Below, in pieces: positions 23,286-33,775 of a stretch of DNA of 64,000 nt. The position numbers were made by a program, and so were the translations under genes. Position 1 is the first letter of the stretch, and each line of letters starts with the position of its first letter. The notes beneath the pieces were generated by a model, which ran no database searches, was not told the DNA's origin, and saw nothing but the letters and a program-made list of their open reading frames with translations. This DNA comes from Polyodon spathula (lineage: Eukaryota; Chordata; Actinopteri; Acipenseriformes; Polyodontidae): positions 27,158,747 through 27,222,746 of the forward strand of contig NC_054543.1 in NCBI RefSeq assembly GCF_017654505.1, read 5' to 3'.

Positions 23286-23910
23286 ATGTCATGTGACTAT
23301 ATACAATTTAGGCGGGAAATTAAAATACTACATACTGTAAACAAGAAAACGGATGGCTCCCTAAAAAGGGCTAAAAATGTGTCTGCAGCAGATCACTTAA
23401 AGCAGTATCCAGCAGGAGTTTTACACAGCAATGGGGGTAAGCTCTTCTGTACGTCCTGCAATGTTACTGTAGATCACTACCTAAACTCGTCAGTTGACAG
23501 GCATTTAGATTCAAGTATTCACCGAAAGAGAAAGGCGGAAATCCAGAGCAGAAACAAAAATCGGTGACGTCCATCTTCCAAAAGTCCATTGAAAAAACTG
23601 TGAAGCATGAAACACATACAATTTCGACATGGCAGAGGCATGTTTTTGCACAGGTATCCCTCTTGAAAAATTGGACAACCAAAAGTTACATAAATTCTTC
23701 TGAGTGAGTGTAGCAAATGATGGAGTGATTCCTTCATCAGCCCAGCTGAGACTGGAATACTTACCTAAAGCTGTCAAGTATCACAAGCAGGAGATTATGG
23801 AATTGGTAAAGCAGTCCGCTTGCCTGTCGGTGGTCACCGACGAGTCGACTGATGCACAAGATCATTGTGTTACACATTGTATTTGTTTTACAAGGCCTAA
23901 ATGATGACTG
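23286..23910 (+). pseudogene. CGGBP1-like hAT transposase, N-terminal remnant
   Basis: The first frame (23286-23567) has HLKQYPAGVLHSNGGKLFCT, then SCNVTVDHY and a downstream His-x4-H, the BED-like zinc finger of CGGBP1-type hAT proteins. After a frame change, about 23625-23703 and 23704-23904 continue with the hAT transposase body, including LRLEYLPKAVKYHKQEIMEL and SVVTDESTDAQDH, where TDESTD carries the first catalytic Asp. The C-terminal dimerisation domain is absent. At least two frame breaks make it dead. Confidence 0.7.
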
Positions 23911-24093
23911 TGTCTGACGAAGAACTGAGAGCTGTCTGTGCAGGTACACTTTACCTACAGGCTGTTAATTGAAACACTATTTCACAAGCTATAATAAAGT
24001 GCTTGAATAACTGTGATGTTGATTTTGATTATGTCAGTGCATTTATCTCTCTCTTTGCTGTTTTTTAAAAAAAAAAGATACTCTGTACAAATA

Positions 24094-24759
24094 CGGTACA
24101 CCCTCGCTATAACGAACCTGTTGCGGTCCAAGCCTTTTGTTCGATATTGAGGGGTTTGTTATAGCAAAAGGACAATCAAAATGAACAATAACCTGGAGTA
24201 AGTTAATGAGATAAGATTGTGAATAAAAGTAGAAATACATGTACCTGTTATCTTATGTATGCTATTCTGCCTTTGCTTTCATTAAAGAATTAAAACGCAG
24301 TACAAAAAGTAAAAATCCCAAATTGAAGATTAACTTTTATTCAAAATCAAAATGACATGAATTGTTTCAAAGTGCACCAAATCTTAATCCAACATGCAAG
24401 AATCCCAATTTCGTTGTTTTGTTTTCTTTAATCAGTTTTGCTTTGCCACATCGTTGCTGAACAAGCCAAAACAGAGTCCTTTTTGACAACCTATATGCAA
24501 CCTATATTTTTTTTTCAAATCATCTATATAGTTTCCAGCTTTGTTGCAACATAAAATGATTTTTGTTTTGGAGGCAGTTACACAGAATGCCCTTTTTATT
24601 GAGACAAATGAGTTGACTCCACATCGGAGGTGGCATCCTGTACATTCAGACTGGGATGTTGACATTGTGTGTCTATATTCTTTTTTATTTTTTTAATTTT
24701 ATTTGGGGTCCAGGGGCCAGGTTCATTATAATGGAGGGCGTTATAGTGAGGGTGGACTG
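24094..24759 (+). mobile_element. Tigger-like (Tc1/mariner, pogo group) non-autonomous element
   Basis: Terminal inverted repeats cggtacaccctcgctataac and, at the other end, gttatagtgagggtggactg are flanked by TA on both sides (24092-24093 and 24760-24761), the target duplication of this superfamily. The 666 bp interior holds no transposase, so it is a MITE. A second internal inverted segment (ttgttatagcaaaagg) follows the left end. Confidence 0.75.
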
Positions 24760-24966
24760 TAATTTATAAAATAGTTCCATGCACATTCTGCAAAATACAA
24801 TACTTAACTGTGACACTGAGTGAATTTAAAAAAAAAAAATCTGTTGTTTTCACAGGGCCTTAGTAATTACATTTAAATATAGTATAGAATTGAAATTGAG
24901 TTTTTTTTTTACATGAGTAGTATGTCATGCTTTTTTACAGCTGTCATTTTCTTTATACCCTTTCAG

Positions 24967-25145
24967 GTATTAGCAACGCAGAAGCCCGACAACCAGGCAA
25001 GGCTCCCAATTTCAGTGTGAACTGGACAGTGGGAGACCAGGCCCTTGAGGTCATTAACGCCACAACAGGAAAGGATGACATGGGCCGTGCATCCCGTCTC
25101 TGCAAGCATGTTCTGTACAGCCGCTGGATACGCCTGCAGTCAAAG
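24967..25145 (+). CDS. ADARB1: ADARB1 exon 8
   Basis: A 179-nt exon between tttcag and gtgtgt. It completes a Gly codon and encodes [20 protein letters not shown], then [20 protein letters not shown] and [13 protein letters not shown]. It includes the conserved Lys and Arg of the C-terminal deaminase lobe and ends on a codon boundary after Lys. The donor is gtgtgt rather than gtaagt, the weakest of the gene. Confidence 0.97.
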
Positions 25146-26302
25146 GTGTGTGTTTGTGTGAGGAATATGTTATACATGATCCTTACAGAATGGATTTAAG
25201 TCTCAGCCATCTTTTGAAGAGTATGGTGTTGTCTGCATAATTACAGACGTGAATTTTGTTTTGGTAGGCTACGATTTTTGTATGTAAATCTGTATGTATA
25301 TATTTAATTATTTTCATACAGGTGATAAAACATTACTGTAGCTTTTTTTTTTCAAATTCATTTTTATTGTTGGTTTAGTTTGATTTACAAAAAAGACGAC
25401 ACAGATACATAGGTTAAGCAAGTCTGAGTAACAAATACATAAATTAAAACAAATCTAAAACAAATCTAAATTGAGGCAGTAGTTTAATTAACCTGTTCAC
25501 CTGATTTCCAATTGGCGAGCATAGGGTAGACTGGAGTGTCCTTTAGAATTTTTTTCTATTTGCTTCAAAATTTGGTGTTCTTCATTATATGCCTCAGATA
25601 AATTACAGGCCATTTTTCCAGCATTAGCATCTCCAAATACGAGCGAAGCCGTTTGTCCCCACTAATGGGAGAAGGATATTGTAATTCAGTGATCTGAATA
25701 AATCATATTCTGAATTTTAGATTCCCAGACATTTGATAAGATATCTTGCGTAACCCAAAAAGCGTCAGTTCTAAAGTAACATTTGGGAGTTCTGGCATCT
25801 CTTTATTTAGGGTTTGTTAATTTCCAAACATCTGATAATCCTGCTCATTTACACCGCTGTTGAATCTGAGGGAGAAGGTTTATTTGTCTAAATTGCGGTT
25901 AGAAACAAAAGTAAAATCCCCTCCCATCAGCACTGGACCCTTTATGTAACTGGCAAGTAATTTGGTGATCTGAGTGAAAATGGCCCTGGGTCATTATTTG
26001 GTGCGTATACATTCAACATTACAATTGGTTTATTATATAGTATACCTTCTATCAATACATAGCGATCATCTTTGTCTATGATAGTATTCGTAAAATGAAT
26101 GAGAGAGACCTGGGTTCAGCATCACCCCAGGGTACCATGTGAAGTCTCACGTTAAAGAGCTATATAGTGAGTTGACATGCATGGCAGGGGGAATTTATGG
26201 AACTATTTTGTCAGCTATATTTACTTTTAATATATTATAAATACAGGTATGCCCCTCTGCACAAAGGCATAATTCTTATATTTGACTTATTGTTTGTTTC
26301 AG
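25146..26302. other. ADARB1 last intron, mostly antisense LINE
   Basis: 1157 bp. About half is an antisense L1/Tx1-like fragment. The acceptor is tttgtttcag at the exon 9 boundary. Confidence 0.6.
25480..26110 (-). mobile_element. L1/Tx1-like LINE endonuclease fragment
   Basis: On the minus strand, reading from about 26060 downward, the translation has DRYVLIEG, NKPIVMLNVYAPN, NDPGPF, and after a frameshift LMGGDFTFVSNRNLDK. NVYAPN and GGDF are hallmark blocks of the APE-type endonuclease of L1/Tx1 elements. Later segments contain several stops. Neither RT nor a 3' tail is present. Confidence 0.65.
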
Positions 26303-26479
26303 CTTCTCTCAACTCTGCGGATCAAACTGTCCAAGCCCAGCTCGTACTACGAAGTCAAGCAGGCTGCCACAGAATACCATTCAGCCAAGCAGGCACTCAT
26401 TAAGGCTTTTCATAAGGCTGGGCTGGGTGCCTGGGTGAAAAAGCCAATAGAACAGGACCAGTTCTCTCAGAGCCCATGA
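26303..26479 (+). CDS. ADARB1: ADARB1 last coding exon and stop codon
   Basis: A 177-nt coding part, in phase 0 from the acceptor tttgtttcag. It encodes [20 protein letters not shown], then [20 protein letters not shown], and ends [18 protein letters not shown] before TGA at 26477-26479. The Trp, Lys, Glu and Asp of the tail line the inositol hexakisphosphate site in the human enzyme. The first few residues differ more from mammals than any other core segment. Confidence 0.97.
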   Translation, partial: LLSTLRIKLSKPSSYYEVKQAATEYHSAKQALIKAFHKAGLGAWVKKPIEQDQFSQSP

Positions 26480-27502
26480 GCGGGTGTCGAGGATGGAGCC
26501 AAAACACAGTGAAACAAATTACCAGCTGCTGAGACTTCATGTGTTCAGTGTATTTATTGTATTTCAGAGATTCTACCTGCATCTTATTTTTAATCCCTGA
26601 ATTTTAAAGTATTCCTCCATTTAAAATTTTATATATATATATATAATATATATTATATATATATATATTATATGTACTTCAGAACTTTTTAAACTGGAAA
26701 CATTTGTGTATGTGTGTGTGTAATTTAAAAAAAAAAAAAATTAAAGAAACATTTTTATAAATGGGAAGTTTTAACAGATGTAATGAGCCAGCTATCTACA
26801 CGAGACAGAAGACTGCCTACAGAGCATGTTTAAGCCAAATATTCGTACTGTGGGTTAATTTGAACAGTGTACGGAGCTAGGTTTTTTTTGGTTTTTTTAA
26901 CAGGGAGAGTATATGTCATTGAATCAAATTTAGCAAAGCTGTGTCAATTTATGCCTCTGTAAGCTTGGTGTACAAAACAGTCTTTTTATTACTTTTTTTT
27001 TAAATATTATATTATGAACAAAAACTGGGGACTTTTGTGGAGTACTGTGTGAATTTAGTTGACTCCCTCAATTTGTGTTCATTTGACTTGGACAGGGAAT
27101 ACATTACTTTAAATGGAAAGTGACAGTCTTCAACAGCCTTAATCTGGGCTGCTTCAGTTCATAAGAATGGCCTTAGATTGTCTGAGTGTAAATATTGTTG
27201 ATCTGACAGGTGAACTGATCAGTTGTGAGGCCATTTTTTCACTGTTGGTTAGGGCTTTGTCTGGGAATCCAAGTTGTATTCTTGCTCATTTAAAACAAAA
27301 TTTGGACCTCCACTGCTTTACCATACTGCACATTTAATTGGCGTCATTTTGATGATTTTCTGTATACTTTTAAAGAAGTGGAATAGCTTACTGGTTTTTA
27401 TTTTATTACAATAGGTTTTACATTTGAGCATTTTTAAGAATTCTGTTTTAGAAAACATTTATTTTCATTTTTAAACATGATATCTGGTATCATACTACTT
27501 TA

Positions 27503-27508
27503 AATAAA
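27503..27508 (+). terminator. ADARB1: Candidate proximal polyadenylation signal
   Basis: AATAAA about 1 kb after the stop codon, followed by a T-rich stretch (cctgttttcac). It lies before the transposon, so its use would exclude the inverted repeats. Confidence 0.4.
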
Positions 27509-27638
27509 TTCCTGTTTTCACACTTCGCTTTCAGATAGTCTTGCACTTTCATGGGCATTTCACCTGAAGAGAGATTCAAACAGAAGCTATGCACAGAGTT
27601 TGCCCATTAGTTTTAGGATTACATTGATAACACTATCT

Positions 27639-28927
27639 AACACAATTTTTGTTCCTGGGTAGTAAGTGTTATTTCCTAATTGCTTATGCCTCAGAAATAT
27701 AGAAAATGGCTATTATTCCCCACAAACTTTGCTTTTGTGACCAGGACAGTGATATTTTGAAATTTACCTATTTTCCAGAACATTCCAGATAGATTCAGTG
27801 CTGAGTAAACTTGGAGTAACTTTTAGAACTTTCCAGTAATATAAATAGTAGTATAAATACAGGGGCCTTAAGCCCACCAGTTCAGTTTAGTTCCAGCTGC
27901 CTAAGTGGATACATATCTGCATTTTTCTGAAATGGCATCAAGAGGCTGCAATGGTGGAATTCCTGATGGGTCTCCAAAGCGGTTTTACCAAGTTTCCCTG
28001 CTATCTTTGCCTTTGGGACAGCAGGGACACCAAGGCGCACTACCACAGGCGGGACTAGCCACAGCGGATCGAGTTCTCTGTGGGGAGGAACAACGTCAAG
28101 TGGGAGCCACTGGTGGACCCCCAGAAGGTGCTGATGCCACCACTGCACATCAAATTGGGCCTTATGAAACAATTTGTCAGAACTCTAGATAAGGAGTCAG
28201 CAGCCTTCAGCTACCTTCAAGACTTCTTCCCTAAGCTGTCTGAGGCAAAGGTCAAAGCCGGTGTCTTCGTCGGACCACAGATAAAGAAGACCCTGGAGTG
28301 CAATGAATTCCCCAAGAAGCTCACTAGTAAGGAGAAAGTGGCTTGGAACAGCTTTGTTGCAGTGGTTTGGGGCTTCCTGGGCAATCACAAGGCCGAAAAC
28401 TATGTGGAGCTGGTTGAGACTCTGGTGAAGAACTACGGCACAATGGGCTGTAGGATGTCCCTCAAAGTCCATATCCTTGATGATCATCTTGATAAATTCA
28501 AGGAGAACATGGGAGCGTACTCGGAGGAGCAAGGCGAGCACTTCCACCAGGATATACTGGACTTTGAACGCCGCTACCAAGGACAATATAACGAGAACAT
28601 GATGGGAGACTACATTTGGGGGCTGGGGACTTCGTGAAAGTGATTTACAGTATAATCGTAAATCTCGAAAAACTACTCACTTCTAAATCTTTTGTAGTCA
28701 TTTTTGTATTACTTTAGTATAAATACAATTTATTAATTTCTGCCTTTGTGAACGAAAAGACACAAATTTGCCCGTTTTCTCATTGGAAATAGGTCAATTT
28801 CAAAATATCACTGTCCTAGTCACAAAAGCAAAGTTTGTGGGGAATAATTGCCATTTTCTATACCTTTGAGGCATAATCAGTTAAGAAATAACACTTACTA
28901 CCCAGGAACCAAAAAAAAAAATTGTTA
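27639..28927 (+). mobile_element. DNA transposon with ~140 bp terminal inverted repeats
   Basis: The left arm (27639-27776) and right arm (28785-28927) are imperfect reverse complements over about 138 bp, sharing blocks such as ctgggtagtaagtgttattt, attccccacaaactttgctt and caggacagtgatattttgaa with single changes. The interior carries a plus-strand coding remnant, with TATA-like ataaatag and tataaata at 27841-27858 upstream. No clear target duplication was seen. The superfamily is not assigned. Confidence 0.8.
27960..28637 (+). pseudogene. Transposon-encoded protein of unassigned family
   Basis: One frame runs from 27960 to 28637 with a single stop, TAG at 28056-28058, where the family has Trp. 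The N-terminal block has FTKFPCYLCLWDSRD with a Cys-x2-Cys pair. Later blocks are PPLHIKLGLMKQFVRTLDKE, AGVFVGPQIKK, FLGNHKAENYVELVETLVKN, SEEQGEHFHQDILDFERRYQ and ENMMGDYIW. The same protein type is common in many fish and invertebrate genomes as multicopy hypothetical proteins. The invariant HF(H)QD and D/E residues suggest a nuclease core, but that is inference. The N-terminus is missing. Confidence 0.7.
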
Positions 28928-29725
28928 CATGGTGTAATACAATATGTAGATATTGTTGCATTGAGACTGAAGGACTAGTGAGAACTGCAGCCCAGAATCA
29001 GAGCCAGCAAAATTAGCATTGCTGTCACCATGTGTCCCTTTAGCTGTTCTAGATCATTTGTTTATTGTAGGGATCAACATACAAGTAGAGTTACTTTTAT
29101 CAGAATGACTCTTTCCATAAAAAAAAAAAACAATGAGAAAAATTGAGCTTTTTGTTCTTGTAGCTTGTGAAGAGAAATATGTTATTACCATGGCTATGAA
29201 TCTCCACCAGGCTGCCCTGTGAGACCACATTGCCTTTCTTTTGTTTTGTTTCAAGATATCTGTTTGCAGCTATTGCTATGGTAACTTTAAAAAAAAAACA
29301 AACAAACAAAAAAAAGTTTACACACTTTCAAACAAGACAAATACCTGTTTTATTTCTGATAAGAACCCAATGTGCATCCCGTCCTTATGCAGTTGAGGTT
29401 TTGTTTTAATGTAAATTGAACATCCAACTTTGGCACTGCTAGTTTTCATTTAATATCTACCAAATTGCATTAATTCATTAAGCAAGTAGAGGAACAGTAT
29501 CACAGATATCTAGTCTAAAAACTGAAAAGTAGATGTACTGCACATCCTGTCTTTCTCGTGTGGTATTATTTCTATACAGTTTAATCCTCACCACTCATCA
29601 CCTCTCCCATTTGATATTGTATATTGTGTATATTTTATAGAGGTGCCCCTCCCAGTGATGGTACATTGACACAAGCAGCATTGTTGGTTTAGGTCACAGT
29701 ATTGCTGTCTAACGCCTGTAAAATT

Positions 29726-29739
29726 AATAAATAAATAAA
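29726..29739 (+). terminator. ADARB1: Candidate distal polyadenylation signal (overlapping AATAAA copies)
   Basis: Three overlapping AATAAA hexamers are followed after about 15 nt by a GT-rich stretch (tttgttgtgcttgttctggg). This is the best signal-plus-downstream-element pair in the 3' region. Confidence 0.5.
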
Positions 29740-30404
29740 GAATTCTGCAATTTGTTGTGCTTGTTCTGGGGTAACCAAAGATACTGTATTTTTTTTCTTT
29801 TTTTGTCTTTGGATGCTTACCAGTTGAATGTTATTTTTGCAAGCTGTGACAGCTGTCCTCGGTGCAAGTGTATGTTGGTTTGTTTTTATTGGTATATTTT
29901 ATTTTGTACTTCAAATCATAGTATTTTATACAAAAAAAAAGTGTAAAATATTTCTTTGCATTCCAACATAGCCCTGTTGAGAGTGCACAAGTATTTAATT
30001 GGTTTAATGATGTATATATTGCAAACCTATCTGATACTGTTCTGTAAGAGACCAAAAAATCTACCTGTATTGCAATTGTTTGTAATACTGTCCAAAACAC
30101 AATTTGAAGTCCACAGTGCAGAAAAACTGTTTTGTTTTTTCACTAAATGTGTGTATGCGTTTCTATTTAAGAAGTAACCCATTTTAATTTGTATTCAAAG
30201 ATAGTTTCTATTATAACTTACAGAGACAGCTACACTGGTATATGGCTTTTAATACACTCTTGTTGTTTGTTCACAGATCTTCGCCCTTTAAAAAGTCTGG
30301 AAACAAATTTTGAATAAGAAAGGGTTCATAGAAACTGTGGTAGAGGAATTGCTTAAGGAATTTTTAAACTTTTAAATCTGGAAGTTATGTTTTGGTGATT
30401 GAGG

Positions 30405-30548
30405 CTGTGGCCCAGGGCCATTGCACTGCTACATTCCATTGTGTCCTCTGTAGAATACAGCACATCTTCAGCGTGCATGAACTCCCACACTGAAGCTGCA
30501 CCCAGCCAAACCCAGCATGATTAACTGTTATGTGTAGAAAAAGGGAAC
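30405..30548 (+). repeat. Dispersed repeat, 5' half
   Basis: Matches 34620-34745 through gtcctctgtagaatacagca, then gaagctgcacccagccaaac, and ends tgtagaaa. Only the 5' half of the longer 34.6 kb copy is present. Confidence 0.75.
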
Positions 30549-30576
30549 TAGTTCTTTAAAAAGAAGAAAAAGGGAA

Positions 30577-30582
30577 AATAAA
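30577..30582 (+). terminator. ADARB1: Candidate distal polyadenylation signal
   Basis: AATAAA followed by tttgtatgtggctgtgtctt, a GU-rich element. It may be the last end of the ADARB1 transcript or belong to an older repeat. Confidence 0.35.
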
Positions 30583-30990
30583 TCTGAAGTTAGTTTATCT
30601 TTGTATGTGGCTGTGTCTTTATTTTTTGCTCTTTCCTCAATTAGTATAAATGTGAAATATAGATAATATTAAACATTGTCAATTATCCTCCATAATTTCA
30701 ACACACTCAGAATTCTGAAATACAACTGTTAGAAATGTAAAACAATTGTTTTGGCTAGTGCCTTTAGAGTAGGGATGGGGTCGGTGTACTGGTTTTTCGG
30801 TTTAGGTACATTACGGTATTAATACTGTTCCTTTTATAACCCCCGTGCACAGACTGCTCTTGGCTGCTGTTTTTCTGACTTCATACGCAGCTTTTGGAGA
30901 AACGCCTTCTCCAAACCTTGCAGCAGAGCCCACATTTTCACCATCCTATATTTACATTTTGTCTGGATTATCAACAGTCAGTTTAATGAA

Positions 30991-32502
30991 CAGTGCCGAG
31001 AAAAAGTTTGTGAACCCCAATGATACGGAAATTCCGTAGTTTTACCATGATAGCCTCCTTGAATTTGGCTTTTCTTAAATATCCAATAGGGTTTATATTA
31101 ACCAATTCCATGTCTTTTGAAACAAAATGATGTATGAATTAGAAAAACAGTGAGTAGTTAAGATTCAGGGTATGTGAAAAAGTAAGTGAGCCCCTGGTTT
31201 TATCAGCTCAAGGGAATAATTAGAATCAGGTGTTTAAATAATTAGGTAGATCTTCAGGGTTGAGTTTGGGAGGCCCCACCATATGTAATGATCAGAAAGT
31301 TTGTGAGTTTGGTCTTCACCATACAACTGTATGGAAACAGGTCATGCCACAATTGAAAGAAATCTCTGAGGACCTCAGAAAAAAGTTATTGATGTTCATC
31401 AGTCTAGAAAGGGTTACAAAACCATTTCTGATCCACTGTCAGACAGATAGTTTAGAAATGGAGAAAGTTCAAGACCACAGTCACTCTACCCAGGAGTGGT
31501 CGTCTTACCAAAATCTCTCTAAGAACAAACCAGAAAATCATCAAGGAAGTCACAAAGAACCCCAGAGTAACATCCAAGGATCTGCAGGAAACTCACCTTG
31601 GCTAATATAGTGTTCATGACTCAACTATCAGAAAAAGACTGAACAAGAATGGTGTTCATGGAAGGATAGCCAGGAGGAAACCACTGCTCTCTAAAAAGAG
31701 CATTGCTGCCCATCTGAAGCTGCCAAAGAGCACATAGATGATCCACAAGACTTATGGAACAATGTTCTCTGGACAGACAAGTCAAAGGTAGAAATTTTTG
31801 GCCTCAATGAGAAACGTTGTATGGTAAAAACCAAACACTGCGTTCGAACAGAAGAACCTCATCCCAACTGTTAAGCATGGTGGTGGAAATGTGATAGTTT
31901 GTGGCTGCTTTCCTGCCTCAGGACCTGGACGACTTGCCATCATTGACACAACCATGAATTCTGCATTGTATCAGAAGATTCTAGAGGAGAATGTCAGGCC
32001 ATCCGTCCGTGAGCTGAAGCTGAAAGTGGGTCATGCAGCAAGACAATGATCCTAAACATACAAACATATCTACAAAAGAATGGCTGCAGAAGAAGAACTT
32101 CTGCGTTTTAGAATGGCCTAGTCAAAGTCCAGACCTAAACCCCATCAATGTTGTGGCAGGACCTGAAGCGAGCTGTCCATGCAAGGAAGCCCTCAAACAT
32201 CACTGAGCTAAAGCAGTTCTGTAAGGATGAATGGGACAAAATTCCTCAAAACCAATGTCAGAGACTGACCAGCAGTTACAGGTAACGGTTAGTTGAAGTC
32301 ATTTCTGCTCATGGGGGTGCAACCAGTTACTGAATCTAAAGGTTCACACATGGATATTGAATGTTGAAAAATGATCATGTTTTTGTGTCGTTTGTTTAAT
32401 CAGGTTATCTTTATTATTAGGACTTAGATTAAGTTCTAATAACATTTTAGGTTTGAATTATGTGAAAATCCTAAGGGGTTCACAAACTTTTTCTTGGCAC
32501 TG
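30991..32502 (+). mobile_element. Tc1-like transposon copy 1, degraded
   Basis: Terminal inverted repeats cagtgccgagaaaaagtttg and, at the right end, aaactttttcttggcactg. A TA target site survives on the right (32503-32504); on the left it has mutated. The 1512 bp length is standard for Tc1 elements. The interior matches a Tc1 transposase in pieces. Confidence 0.88.
31265..32290 (+). pseudogene. Tc1 transposase pseudogene
   Basis: Fragments in changing frames match the Tc1 DD34E transposase: a helix-turn-helix region before 31400, WTDKSK near 31770 (first Asp), HGGG and VCGCF near 31880, and QDNDPK at about 32040 (second Asp). At the third catalytic site, near 32145, the sequence reads PINVV with the Glu codon lost, before a WQDLK-like block. 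Several frameshifts and stops make it inactive. Confidence 0.85.
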
Positions 32503-32509
32503 TAATTGG

Positions 32510-33395
32510 TTAACGTTAAGTTTATTGTAAAATTATACATCACTTATCACTAATTTAGTACATTATGTTATAGCATTGAAAAGGCTGTTCATGGCTTCAT
32601 TGTATAATGATAAAATGTCGTTTGCCTATGCTAATAAGATGGAAGCAGTAGTTCTAGTGGTTATTTGCATTACGATTAGCAGGTCACTCGTGATCTGTGT
32701 ATCGTCCCTTTGGTTCACAGTACATGTTTGTGTTTTAAGCAAAAGGCCGATCATTTCACAATTCTATTTACCATCAGCTAAACAAAGTATGTATTTATTT
32801 ATTACATTTTATACGTTAAAATGTTTTAAAGTACAGCACCATGGCATTTTGAGCAAATAATAGATCTTAATACTGTTGTAGTATAACATTGAGAGTGTAC
32901 AACTTTAGTTTTGTTTTAATTCTTTTTTTAAATTCTGATTGTCTTTATAAAAAAGAAACGTTATTTGTCATAGTAAAATTCCATGAAAGGAAGTGTGATT
33001 TGTTGGTTTTTATTTTTGTGAATTACAGTAATTTAAGTGATTTACATGAATCTTTCTTCATGTAAGCCTTTATTTTATAACGTGCATTATGTACTGAATA
33101 CCGTGATATTAAGGTTACCACAGTATTTTTTTAACTGTTATTATACCGTCCTACTTCAGAGTACTCTACACAATATGATATCATTCCAAAATCACTTTGA
33201 ATATTCCCTTTAGTTTTATCACATAAATCCAATGAAACATACTAAAATATTTAGATTTTTGAGGGTTGATATGCTCAGTAGAGGCTAAACTGGCTCGTAT
33301 ACCTAGTGACCTGAGCTGGAGTCAAGCTCTCTGATATTAAGTACTATAGTGGCCCCCAAACAATGTTTTTGATTTTTGTCACCTACAAAAAACTG
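32510..33395. other. Intergenic DNA, nothing recognised
   Basis: AT-rich with scattered stops in all frames. The open frame at 32576-32860 has no family signature. Confidence 0.5.
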
Positions 33396-33396
33396 G

Positions 33397-33775
33397 TCCA
33401 AGGGGCTCCCGAGTGGTGCATCCGGTAAAGGCGCTCTGCATGGAGTGCTGGATGCACCCTATAGCCTGGAGGTCACTGGTTCAAGCCCAGGCTATTCCAC
33501 TGCTGACCGTAGACAGGATCTCCCAGGGGGTGGCACGCAATTGGCTGAGCACCACCCTGTAAGCTGCGTTGATGCTATAGCTCTGGGTTGGCTGCATGGC
33601 AGGCTTGCAGAGGGAAAAGAAGCGGTCGGCTGATGGTACATGCTTCAGAGGGCAATGTGTGATCATCTTCTCCGCTCCCAAGTCAGCGCAGGGGTGGTAG
33701 TGGTGAGCTGAGCCTAAAAAAAAAAAAAAAACTGAAAATTTCAAATTGGGAGAAAAAACAGGGTAAAATAAATTG
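33397..33775 (+). repeat. tRNA-derived SINE
   Basis: The head holds a box A-like gagtggtgcatcc (33411-33424) and a good box B, ggttcaagccc (33478-33488), followed by a long unrelated body containing aagaagcggtcggctgatgg and gtcagcgcaggggtggtag. It ends in an A-run and a tail with aaattgggagaaaaaac. The architecture is that of a pol III SINE. From memory it resembles a repeat seen in sturgeon-type fish, which could not be checked here. Confidence 0.8.

Larger units (their letters stand above)
20255..24966. other. ADARB1 intron between exons 7 and 8, transposon-rich
   Basis: 4712 bp. In order it holds a Penelope-like relic, a possible Harbinger-type relic with promoter-like motifs, a dispersed-repeat copy, a CGGBP1-like hAT transposase relic, and a Tigger-like MITE. 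No host exon was recognised. Confidence 0.6.
8224..26479 (+). other. ADARB1: ADARB1 gene (ADAR2), eight visible coding exons
   Basis: The spliced exons encode about 687 residues of double-stranded-RNA-specific adenosine deaminase 2, which converts A to I in nuclear dsRNA, including glutamate receptor pre-mRNAs. All introns are GT-AG and all joins keep phase. Domain order is a nuclear localisation region, dsRBD1, dsRBD2, deaminase. Near-identity to vertebrate ADARB1 across the catalytic core, and the lack of the arginine-rich N-terminal motif of ADARB2, identify the paralogue. The visible part begins at the codon after the conserved acidic start peptide, so only about nine residues and the 5' UTR are missing. 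Every key catalytic residue is intact, so the gene looks functional. Confidence 0.96.
26480..30600 (+). other. ADARB1: Presumed ADARB1 3' UTR and downstream flank
   Basis: There is no host coding sequence after the TGA. AT-rich sequence with several polyadenylation signals continues for about 4 kb, interrupted by an inverted-repeat transposon (27639-28927). Vertebrate ADARB1 3' UTRs are several kilobases long, so the whole stretch may be transcribed. Its real end cannot be fixed from sequence alone. Confidence 0.5.

Noticed and set aside
32576..32860. A 94-codon hydrophobic open frame
   Set aside because: AT-rich sequence gives hydrophobic codons by composition. No homologue or context supports a gene.
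33397..33490. Functional tRNA gene at the SINE head
   Set aside because: Box B is good, but the acceptor and anticodon stems do not close, and the body and tail are those of a SINE.
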